Assembly: GCA_030674915.1 (NCBI GenBank) | Contig: JASXSV010000019.1 | Span: 1-62,916, forward strand | Direction: 5' to 3' | Length of the DNA stretch: 62,916 nt | From: Candidatus Endonucleibacter bathymodioli | Lineage (GTDB): Bacteria > Pseudomonadota > Gammaproteobacteria > Pseudomonadales > Endozoicomonadaceae | Part shown: piece by piece, positions 27,776 to 35,614 of the stretch | Layout of the letters: each line of letters starts with the position of its first letter | Numbering within the stretch: position 1 is the first letter of the stretch | Program-made: the position numbers and the translations under genes | Notes under the pieces: model-generated | What the model saw: only the letters and a program-made list of their open reading frames with translations | Told to the model about the DNA's origin: nothing | Databases searched by the model: none

Positions 27776-28849
27776 TATTTTAGTCATAAGTGCGCCCTTA
27801 AAATTTATGCAGCTAACGCCATTTCACTATAAATCTCATCAGGTGTTTTAAAGTCTAACAGTTTTCTTGGTCTTTGGTTTAGTCGGTTTTGTATATCTAA
27901 AATTTCTTTGTCAGTGACATTATCCAAAGATTGGCTTTTGGGCAAATATTGTCTTATCAAGCCATTATGATTTTCATTCAAACCTCGTTCCCACGAGGAG
28001 TAAGGGTGAGCAAAATAGGTATCTACGTTAAGCTTTTTCTTGATTTTTTCATGAAAGGAAAACTCCTTTCCGTTATCAAATGTGATCGTGAGTAAGTCTG
28101 TTTGGTAAGGCTTGAGCATCGTTATAATTGCTTTCGTCACCACGTCAGCGTGCTTTGAAGGAACACGTTTTACCAAATTTAATTTACTCACTCTTTCCGT
28201 TAATGTAACCAGTACACCCTTGTGTCTTTTGCCAAATACAGTGTCTGCTTCCCAATCGCCTAAACGTATTTTTTGATCCACAATTCCAGGTCGATCATCA
28301 ATGCTAACACGGTTTCGGATCTGGCCTCGTGCATCGGGCTTTCCTGTTCTTTGCTTATACTTCTTGTGCCGAAGATGTTGATACAAGCAACCACCCTCAG
28401 CTTTGTCCTCTCGAATAAACTGGTAAATCGTAGCGGGACATACAGAAGGTTGATTATCTCGTTTAAGGCGTCCTTGTATTTGCTCAGGGCTCCACTGCTT
28501 ACTTAGTCTGTCAGTAATTTTATCTTTCAGTTCAGCTACCATCTTGGTCGCTTTGGGTTTCTGTTGATGACGTTCCTGCGCAAAATTATGTGCTTGCTTC
28601 GGGCGATAACCTCTAGCCCCTGTATTTCTAGCCAACTCTCTTTTGACGGTACTCAAATCACGCCCTAAGTCTTGGGCGATAATTTCATTTGAAACTCCTG
28701 CTTTTTTCTCTGACCAAATCTGTATTTTTCTTCTTGAGTCAGGTGGGTATAACGCTTATTCATAAGTGGTCTCACATTGGTTTTTGGTCGAACCGTGAGT
28801 GTACCCTCTGGCTCAACTTTTTCAATATGGCGCACTTATGACTGAAATC
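27776..28849 (-). mobile_element. IS30-family insertion sequence
   Basis: Inverted ends ATTTTAGTCATAAGTGCGCC (27776) and GGCGCACTTATGACTGAAAT (to 28848). Its far end lies about 5 bp from the remaining start region of the BIR-RING gene at 28875, so it has replaced that gene's normal upstream sequence. Contains one transposase gene on the minus strand, frameshifted near its N-terminus. Confidence 0.9.
27805..28761 (-). pseudogene. IS30-family transposase, N-terminal frameshift
   Basis: The start MNKRYTHLTQEEKYR at 28761 is out of frame with the rest: comparison with the remnant at 10153 shows CCAG reduced to CAG (GATACCAG versus AATACAG), a 1-bp deletion, so the long frame resumes only at MSTVKRELARN (28656). 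The remainder is complete: SKQWSPEQIQGRL, then the DDE core GDWEADTVFGKRHKG, TFDNGKEF and YSSWERGLNENHNGLIRQ, ending NQRPRKLLDFKTPDEIY. Without programmed frameshifting the DNA-binding helix-turn-helix would be lost. Whether translation could restart or slip in the nearby A-rich stretch is unknown. Confidence 0.85.
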
Positions 28850-28874
28850 CGCGAATGGTAAAAAGCACACTTTT

Positions 28875-30692
28875 TTGAAAAAGCAAGAGATGCCTCTGTT
28901 TCTCGTATATAGGATCTGTGTCTTTACATGCATATTGTTTAGCAAGATAAGTTTTGCTGGAATTGTTTCTGTATATGTAGATTTTGATCTTAGACAATCT
29001 TCTTATAAGTCGGATACGTATACCTTTCCGATATTGGCTAATATAAACCATTATCAGTTAGCTAAAGCAGGCTTTTTCTGCCTGGGGTGTATATTTGTTC
29101 AATGCTTTTGTTGCGAGAAGAAAATTAAACCTGATAATGATATGTCGCTTGGTGACTTGAAAGACAAGTGTCATAAGGAAAACTGTGATTATATTGCAAA
29201 TATTACACATGATGATCTATGTGAAATAGAAGAAATATCGGTTAGACGTGATGACTCAGAATTATGTGGTGATAAGGAGGGTGCTGTATACCCCAATGCA
29301 TTACAAAGATTATATATGACCTCGAATGCAATCGATCCAAAACAAAAACATATGTGGAGAACTGTTCACAATCGGCTCAAAATAAATGACTGTTATGGGT
29401 TAGGTTTGTTTTTTGATATGCAAGACGATGGTCCGTCATTCCCCATTATTAGAAGAGATCTAGGGTATGGTTATAATTTATGTGATGCTCAGAGTTTAAA
29501 GGCAGTTTTCTTTCAGTGTGATAGTTTTCTTGCTCTATCGTTAATGTTGGAAATGGACCGTAAGCTTGCGTTAGAAGTAGAGGGAATGGATTATGCTAGT
29601 CGTGCTGAATTACTATGTGGTTTTGAAGACATGCTCCTGCTGCATTCTAGATTTAAGTCAGGAGCACAAAGAGGGTTTAGCAAAAAACTCAAGGATGTGA
29701 TTAGCAAGACTGGGGAGTTATTTGATGGGGTGGATGTGGCTGGTACTGATATTGGTGCTTTATTAGTAGTAGCTCCTAGGTTCGTATTATTAAATAACGA
29801 AACCTCTCTTGCTGAATTGTCTAATTTAGTATATAACCTTAGTAAAATGTTTTACGATAATTCTCTTGTTAATAAGATTTATCATCGTTTAAAAGTCAAG
29901 AGTGATGAGGGGTGGCGCTATGCAAAGTGGGATTATATATCACTAATGCCGACATATAAAGAAATGGCATTTTTAATGAGCCAGCATATCAGTACCATGT
30001 CTTTATGGTCCTTATTAGCAAAGATAAAACATAACGTTTCTATTCCAGAGTTTGTAGATCCTAATAATATAGAACAATATTCCTCAGTAGAAAACATGAA
30101 AAGTATAATATTGGAAGCTGGGATGTCTGTATTCAAGGACAGAAAAAAATTAAAGCTAAGGCTTCAGAGTACTGCTATAAATAAAGAGGTAGATTATAAA
30201 AAAATGATCACAAAGGAAAAAATAGAAGAATGCTTTGAACGGTTCAAAGAGAATTTGTCAAACTATGAGTTGTCTAGGTTAACTGATAAAGATTTTTTCC
30301 AGAAGTTATTTTCTGGAGGTAAGTTCAGGTCGTTGTGTGTGCAAGCTGGGAAAGAATTGGTTGAAGACGTTCGCTGCCACATTTGCACAGAGACGCTTGA
30401 GGAGGGTAAAACTAAGATAATAGGGTTTACAAGTTGTAATCATTTTTTTGATGAAACCTGCTGGGGAAATTGTTTTCAATTCGGTGGTGCACGTTGTCCT
30501 CTCTGTAGGAAAAAGTTTAAAGATCCTTTTGCGTATTTGCACTCAGGTAAAGGTGCTGAGATTCAGCACCTTAATGAAACTGTGAAATGGCCTGTGTGTG
30601 ATGGAAAGGAGAATGCCAGCATGTTGGAAGACTTAGGGAATTCCGATTTCGATTTCGATTATGACTGTACTCATCGGTGTATGAATCAGTGA
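28875..30692 (+). CDS. BIR-like / RING-finger protein with CMNQ tail (RING paralog 1)
   Basis: 605 residues from TTG 28875; ATG 28890 is an alternative. Paralogs start further upstream (MVMKN...), but here a frameshift in the T run before 28877 and the IS30 insertion have cut that start. A signal-like segment (LVYRICVFTCILFSKISFAG) is followed by a BIR-like domain: LAKAGFFCLG..VQC77FCC80...KCH100KENC104, spacing C-x2-C-x19-H-x3-C rather than the canonical x16/x6. The middle ~380 residues are helical and unrecognised. A C-terminal RING (501-544: CHIC...SCNHFFDETC...CPLC) has Asp where RING-H2 has the second His. It ends RCMNQ, a CaaX-like box with X=Gln. Inferred: IAP-type ubiquitin-ligase mimic. 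Intact translation start is uncertain. Confidence 0.7.
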   Translation: MKKQEMPLFLVYRICVFTCILFSKISFAGIVSVYVDFDLRQSSYKSDTYTFPILANINHYQLAKAGFFCLGCIFVQCFCCEKKIKPDNDMSLGDLKDKCHKENCDYIANITHDDLCEIEEISVRRDDSELCGDKEGAVYPNALQRLYMTSNAIDPKQKHMWRTVHNRLKINDCYGLGLFFDMQDDGPSFPIIRRDLGYGYNLCDAQSLKAVFFQCDSFLALSLMLEMDRKLALEVEGMDYASRAELLCGFEDMLLLHSRFKSGAQRGFSKKLKDVISKTGELFDGVDVAGTDIGALLVVAPRFVLLNNETSLAELSNLVYNLSKMFYDNSLVNKIYHRLKVKSDEGWRYAKWDYISLMPTYKEMAFLMSQHISTMSLWSLLAKIKHNVSIPEFVDPNNIEQYSSVENMKSIILEAGMSVFKDRKKLKLRLQSTAINKEVDYKKMITKEKIEECFERFKENLSNYELSRLTDKDFFQKLFSGGKFRSLCVQAGKELVEDVRCHICTETLEEGKTKIIGFTSCNHFFDETCWGNCFQFGGARCPLCRKKFKDPFAYLHSGKGAEIQHLNETVKWPVCDGKENASMLEDLGNSDFDFDYDCTHRCMNQ

Positions 30693-30725
30693 TTCAGGGG
30701 GGCGGTGTCGGTGAGTCACCTCTCC

Positions 30726-30861
30726 CAGAATGCCAGTTACACATTGTGTGAATCGGCGACAAACGAATGCAATCCTATGACCCTACTATTTTTAGTGGGT
30801 GATTATGGTGAGTAAGAGTAGTCAGCAACTTGACTCCTTCAAGGGGAATAGGTTATTATAC
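30726..30861 (+). repeat. MITE-like repeat after RING paralog 1
   Basis: The left end AATGCCAGTTACACATTGTG begins 34 bp after the stop codon. The core CCTATGACCCTACTATTTTTAGTGG, then GAGTAAGAGTAGTCAGCAACTTGAC, ends CCTTCAAGGGGAATAGGTTAT. Sister copies sit at the same place after the other two RING genes. Confidence 0.7.
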
Positions 30862-31391
30862 ATACCTCCAATAACGTGGGTGCCATGAAACTGAAGCACT
30901 GTCACTTGTGGCTTATTACGCAAGCTCATCGCCGCAGTCTGGAGAGGGGTAGGCGGCGACCAAGTTTTATAAAAGAACTAATTCGGAAAATAAATTTTAG
31001 GGAACTCCATTTTTAATTAACATACGGCTACTAAAATACTTTAGCTACTTTAGCTACTTTAGCTACTTTAGCTACTTTAGCTACTTTAGCTACTTTAGCT
31101 ACTTTAGCTACTTTAGTCAGATTGAGATTTTATCGGATAAGTGTGTGAGTTATTGTGGGCAACTAAGATTCGAGCTTGATTTAGTGGCAGATAGTTATTA
31201 AACTCCTTGGTTAGTTTAGTTTAGTTTAGTTTAGTTTAGTTTAGTTTAGTTTAGTTTGTAGTTTGTAGTTTGTAGTTTGCTGATTTCTGCTGATTTCTGC
31301 TGATTTCTGCTGATTTCTGCTGATTTCTGCTGATTTCTGCTGATTTCTGCTGATTTCTGCTGTTTTTAACACTGGGACCTAATAAAAGACC
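30862..31391 (+). repeat. Microsatellite cluster and IS30-type remnant
   Basis: About 30890-30985 holds IS30-type debris (AAGCTCATCGCCGCAGTCTGGAGAGG, also seen near 22035). About 31038-31113 is a 9-bp repeat (CTACTTTAG, eight or nine copies). About 31209-31257 is TTTAG repeated about nine times, then three copies of TAGTTTG. About 31281-31361 is a 10-bp repeat (CTGATTTCTG, eight copies). A small hairpin AAGACC..GGTCTT (31386-31406), also present at 34021-34038, precedes the next gene. Confidence 0.85.
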
Positions 31392-31478
31392 GTGCAGTTG
31401 GTCTTATGGGGGTTAGCTCATACTAAAGATAACTTGAAAATAATGGTTTCAGGTTTTTTGGTTAATACATGGGTAAAG

Positions 31479-33788
31479 ATGGTAGTGAAAAACACATTTA
31501 GTGGTAAATGCTACACTTTTTTAAAGGAGCAAGAGATATCTCTGTTTCTTGTATATAGGACCTGCATCTTTATAAGCATATTGTTTAGTAGTGCAAGTTT
31601 TGCTGGAGTTAGTACGGTATATGAAAGTTTGAGTCTTAGACAATTTTCTTATAAGTCTGATGCGTATACCTTTCCTATATTAACTAATATAAATCATTAT
31701 CAGTTAGCTAAGGCAGGATTTTTATGCCTGGGGTGTATCGTTGTTCAATGCTTTTGTTGCGATAAAAAAATTGAACCTCATATGGATATGGCGCTTGGTG
31801 ATTTGAAAACAAAATGCCATAATGATGGCTGTGATTATATTGACAGTATTACGCATGAGGATCTATGTAGCCAAGAAATAGCGATCTCTTCTATGGACGT
31901 GGAAGAGGTTAATACTAAAATATCAAATATGCAAATTGGGAAGCAATGTAGTGGAGCTATTGAAAGATCAAATTACCTAAATGATATACTGCCAAGCTTT
32001 GAAGGTCAGCCCTCAGCGCCGAGCATATTTACTCCTGTATTAGAAAATAGCATGGCTAGACGTGATACTTACGAATTATGTGGTGCTGAAGATGATGTTG
32101 AAGATGGTACTTCCTCTGTCACGTCAGTTCAAAATTCCAATGGAGATTTAAACCTGAATTTTGGTGTAAGTTATGGAGCGGTTGCAGCGTCAAGCAGTAT
32201 TGAGTTAAGTGTTTCAGCTGTTAATGACGCACTAATTATTTCAGGGCCACTATCTGCAACAGTTGATGAAGACAACAAGCTTATCATCGAGCAAGAGGGC
32301 TTGGTGGCAAATGAGTGTGATATTGATGGTGACACATTGATCGCCTCAAATGTTCAGGTTAATGTCATAAATGCAACGGTTGTTGCCAACGAAGATGCTG
32401 TCTATTTAGATGCATTGCATAGATTGTATATGACCACGAGTACACTTGATACGGAACAACAACAGATTTGGGAGGGGTTTCATTCTAGGCTCACAAAGCA
32501 TGATGTTTATCAATTAGGTTTGTCATTTGATATGAAAGATGCTGGTTCATTATTCCCCGTTATTAGAAGAGATGTAAGGTATTGTTACCGATTTTGTGAT
32601 GCACAGGAATTAAAGGAATGTTTTTTAAATTGTGATAGATTTCTTGCTCTATCTCTAATGTTAGAAATGGACCGTAAACTTGCGTTGGAAGTAAAGGTAT
32701 CTGATTCTTCTAGTTATGCTGAGCTACTGCATAGTTTTAAAAAAACGCACCTATCTTATCTAGTATCTAAGTCAGGAAAGATGGTCTTAGGTGGGTGTGA
32801 CAAAGAAATACAGGATGTGATTAGCAATACAGGGAAGATCATTAGTGGAGTGGATGTGGTTGATAATGATATTGGTGCTCTATTATTAGTAGCTCCTAGG
32901 TTTTTATTATTAGAGAGCAAAGCCACTATTGCTGAATTATCTAATTTAGTATATAACTTAAGCAAGATGTTTTGCGAACAAACTCTTCTTTATAAAATTT
33001 ATTCTTGTTTGAAAATCCAGGGGCATAGGACGCTATTTTCTGTAATTTTGGCGAAGATGACACTAATGCCGTCAGATAAAGAAATTGCATTTTTAATAAG
33101 TCAGCATGTCAGCTCCATTTATTTATGGTCTTTGTTGGAACGGATAAAAAATAATAATTCTGTGCCAGAGTTTGTATGCCCTAATAGTGTAGAACAATAT
33201 TATTCTGTAGAAAACATGAAAAGGATAATATGGGAATCTGCAATGTCTGTATTTAGCGGCAAAAAAAAATTAAAGATGAAAATTAAGAATCTTGCTAGAG
33301 TGGTAGGTGAGGAGTGTCGTATTGTCGGCATAGATAGCAAATTAGAAGAATGCTTTAAATGTTTCAAGGAGAACTTTGCAGCCTATTATTTGTTGGAGTT
33401 AACTGATAAAGATTCTTTTAAGATGTTATTTCCTGGAGGAGAGTTCAGATCGGTATGTGTTCAAACTAAAAAAGAACTGGTTGAATACGATTACTGCAAC
33501 ATTTGCACAAAGAGGCTTGAGGTCGATAAAACGAAAATGATTGGGCTTACAAGTTGTAATCATTTTATTGATGCGAGATTCGGTGGGAATTGTTTGGAAT
33601 TATGTGGTGCACGTTGTCCTCTCTGCAGGAAAGATTTTAAAGATCCTTTTGCGTATATCTATTCCGGTGAAGGTGCTGAGATTCAGCGCCTTAATGAAAT
33701 AGTTGAATTGCCTGTTGATAAAGAGGCTGAAAATTCTAACAGAGATGACGATTCTACCTGCAGTACTTCTTGTTGTTCGATCTTGTGA
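31479..33788 (+). CDS. BIR-like / RING protein with cadherin-like insert and CSIL tail (RING paralog 2)
   Basis: 769 residues from ATG 31479, chosen because it aligns with the start of the 35615 paralog and has GGGTAAAG upstream; the frame is open from 31392. A signal-like segment (LVYRTCIFISILFSSASFAG) is followed by a BIR-like domain (VQCFCCDKK...KCHNDGC). Compared with its paralogs it has an extra ~100 residues (SYGAVAASSSIELSVSAVND, SGPLSATVDEDN, ANECDIDGDTLIASNV) that match cadherin-like/tandem-95 repeats of large bacterial adhesins. The conserved helical middle follows. RING-like C-terminus (about 673-716): CNIC...SCNHFIDARF...CPLC; the Cys after Asp is Phe here, so zinc site 2 may be impaired. 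It ends CCSIL, a CaaX box. Confidence 0.75.
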   Translation: MVVKNTFSGKCYTFLKEQEISLFLVYRTCIFISILFSSASFAGVSTVYESLSLRQFSYKSDAYTFPILTNINHYQLAKAGFLCLGCIVVQCFCCDKKIEPHMDMALGDLKTKCHNDGCDYIDSITHEDLCSQEIAISSMDVEEVNTKISNMQIGKQCSGAIERSNYLNDILPSFEGQPSAPSIFTPVLENSMARRDTYELCGAEDDVEDGTSSVTSVQNSNGDLNLNFGVSYGAVAASSSIELSVSAVNDALIISGPLSATVDEDNKLIIEQEGLVANECDIDGDTLIASNVQVNVINATVVANEDAVYLDALHRLYMTTSTLDTEQQQIWEGFHSRLTKHDVYQLGLSFDMKDAGSLFPVIRRDVRYCYRFCDAQELKECFLNCDRFLALSLMLEMDRKLALEVKVSDSSSYAELLHSFKKTHLSYLVSKSGKMVLGGCDKEIQDVISNTGKIISGVDVVDNDIGALLLVAPRFLLLESKATIAELSNLVYNLSKMFCEQTLLYKIYSCLKIQGHRTLFSVILAKMTLMPSDKEIAFLISQHVSSIYLWSLLERIKNNNSVPEFVCPNSVEQYYSVENMKRIIWESAMSVFSGKKKLKMKIKNLARVVGEECRIVGIDSKLEECFKCFKENFAAYYLLELTDKDSFKMLFPGGEFRSVCVQTKKELVEYDYCNICTKRLEVDKTKMIGLTSCNHFIDARFGGNCLELCGARCPLCRKDFKDPFAYIYSGEGAEIQRLNEIVELPVDKEAENSNRDDDSTCSTSCCSIL

Positions 33789-33810
33789 ATTGGTGAGTCA
33801 TCTTTTCCAG

Positions 33811-33910
33811 TATACCAGTTACACATTGTGTGAGTAGGAGATAAACTAGTGAAACCCTCGAATAATGCGTTTAGTGGGTGATTGGGGAAAAGATAGGTCA
33901 GCAATCTCCT
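33811..33910 (+). repeat. MITE-like repeat after RING paralog 2
   Basis: TATACCAGTTACACATTGTGTGAGTAGG at the left, 23 bp after the stop codon, then a decayed core (GTGGGTGATTGGGGAAAAG, GTCAGCAATC). The right end is degraded. Confidence 0.65.
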
Positions 33911-34104
33911 AGATTTACACAATAATTATTATACTTACTTGATGAAAACTCAATCGGATTATGGTAGTTTGGTGTGGTATGTAGTGGTGTTATTTACATT
34001 TTTAACACCGGCACCTAATAAAAGACCGTGCAGCTGGTCTAGCTCATACTAAAGATCACTTGAAAATAATGGTTTCAGATTTTTTGGTTAATACATGGGG
34101 AAAG

Positions 34105-34959
34105 ATGGTAATGAAAAACACATCTAGTGGTAAAAGCTACACTTTTTTAAAGGGGCAAGAGGAATCTCTATTTTTCGTATATAGAATTTGTATCTTTATA
34201 GGCATATTGTTTAGTGATGTAAGTTTTGCTGGAATTGGTTCTGTATATGCAGATGCTGGTCTTCGACAATCTTCTTATAAGTCGGATACGCATACCTGCC
34301 CTATATTTACTAATATAAGCCATCAACAGTTCGTTAAAGCAGGCTTTTTCTACTTGGGGGGTATGTTTCTTCAGTGTTTCTTTTGTGAGCAGGTAGTTGA
34401 AGCTGATAAAGATATGACGATTGCTGATCTGAAAACAAAATGTCATAATGACAGCTGTGATTATATTAAAAATATTTTCTATGCTGACCTATGTGGAAAA
34501 GTAGAAATAATCTCTCCTATGGGCGATGGAGCGGTTGACGCTCAAAGTCCTCATGTGCTATTTTGGGGTCCTGATACAGATCTACTTAATCAATCTAATT
34601 TTGTATTTTACAATGATGAAGCAGTAATATTCATAAGGAGAAACTTAGAACATATAAATAAATGTCTTGATTTATATACAGTAAATAATTATCTCAAAAT
34701 ATTCTTGTCTAGCGCTGGAGGTGTGTCAGGAGTTCCTGATGCATTCAACGGCATGAGGCAAGAGGTGATGAGTCAGTTGGATAAGAGCCTGGAGCATGGA
34801 ATCAAGGCGCTAATATTTATCTGTATAACTACGCCCCAAGCTGCATTATACCTTATGCTTCTGATGTATCAACATAAAACATTACCAGAGCCGTTAGTCT
34901 ATCCATATCCATGCTTTGTTGAAGTTTTATTAAAACATGGTATAGGCAAACAACAGTAA
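34105..34959 (+). CDS. BIR-like / CARD-like hybrid protein
   Basis: 284 residues from ATG 34105 (MVMKNTSSGKSYTF), aligned with the RING paralogs and preceded by GGGGAAAG; the frame opens earlier at 34060 (TTG). The signal-like segment and BIR-like domain (LQCFFCEQV...KCHNDSC) are those of the RING family. From about residue 150 the sequence switches to the CARD-like end of the 22927 family (IRRNLEHINKCLDL, YLKIFLSSAGGVSG, KALIFICITTPQAALYLMLL, YPYPCFVEVLLKHGIG). The 3' flank (stem-loop, GNAT trace) also matches the BIR-CARD genes, so the joint looks like recombination between the two families. No RING, no CaaX. Confidence 0.75.
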   Translation: MVMKNTSSGKSYTFLKGQEESLFFVYRICIFIGILFSDVSFAGIGSVYADAGLRQSSYKSDTHTCPIFTNISHQQFVKAGFFYLGGMFLQCFFCEQVVEADKDMTIADLKTKCHNDSCDYIKNIFYADLCGKVEIISPMGDGAVDAQSPHVLFWGPDTDLLNQSNFVFYNDEAVIFIRRNLEHINKCLDLYTVNNYLKIFLSSAGGVSGVPDAFNGMRQEVMSQLDKSLEHGIKALIFICITTPQAALYLMLLMYQHKTLPEPLVYPYPCFVEVLLKHGIGKQQ

Positions 34960-35011
34960 ATAAAACCATGTAACTTCTTATAATCAATATCCATAATTCC
35001 GCCTTAATGAT

Positions 35012-35062
35012 GTCAGACTTTTGGGTATCATGCTCTTTCTTATTGAGTGACCCCAAATCTGT
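35012..35062 (+). terminator. Stem-loop after the BIR-like/CARD-like hybrid
   Basis: TTTTGGGTATCATGCTC and GAGTGACCCCAAA pair imperfectly, with T-rich sequence following. Third copy of the structure at 24257 and 26306. The ~100 bp after it (GTAAGGTTAGGTTGTTTTTTTG...AGCCTTAAAATAAAGTATCTTCAATTATCA) is also shared. Confidence 0.55.
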
Positions 35063-35614
35063 TTCTTGCTGTAAGGTTAGGTTGTTTTTTTGTATGAGGG
35101 TAGATTGCAGAAAAGCAGCCTTAAAATAAAGTATCTTCAATTATCACGGGTATACGTTGAGTCAAAATATATTGACACTGCAAACAATATCTTTTCTGGT
35201 AATATGGTTTAATGATTGTTTCAAAGTCTTGCCAAGGAACACAAGATTCCATTTGCAATTATATAAATATAGGCGCCATTAGGGGTTGAACAGCGCCTGA
35301 CCAAGTGTGCTTTAAATAAGCAGTATGAAGTCTGAATAGCTTTAGATTAGAGTTTCTCATAATTCAGGCTGTGTTGACTACTAAGTGCAGTAGGACCATC
35401 CGTATAAAATGTGCAATGATGGTAATCAAAGCTTGATCTATGAGTCAATGAGCATTAAGCTGCTCAGTGAGTTAGCTGAGTTCTTTCATGCGCAATAACA
35501 GTAATTTATTCTGATATGAAAAATCATGTAGGTTACCTTACTGGTATTTAGTTCATGCTAGCTATTTTTTGAAAAGCGATAGTTTCATATTTTGTGTCCC
35601 ACTCATAGGTAAAT
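35063..35614. other. Intergenic region before RING paralog 3
   Basis: Holds the shared 3' flank of CARD-like genes (to about 35145), a trace of the GNAT gene (about 35160-35190), and a stretch (35285-35340: AAGTGTGCTTTAAATAAGCAG...TAGCTTTAGATTAGAG) resembling 42040-42085. The last ~50 bp are a decayed version of the RING-gene leader, in which the first ATG of paralogs 2 and 4 is lost. Confidence 0.45.

Noticed and set aside
31038..31361. Possible CRISPR array
   Set aside because: Units are 5-10 bp, perfectly tandem and without spacers, so these are microsatellites. No cas genes are in the window.
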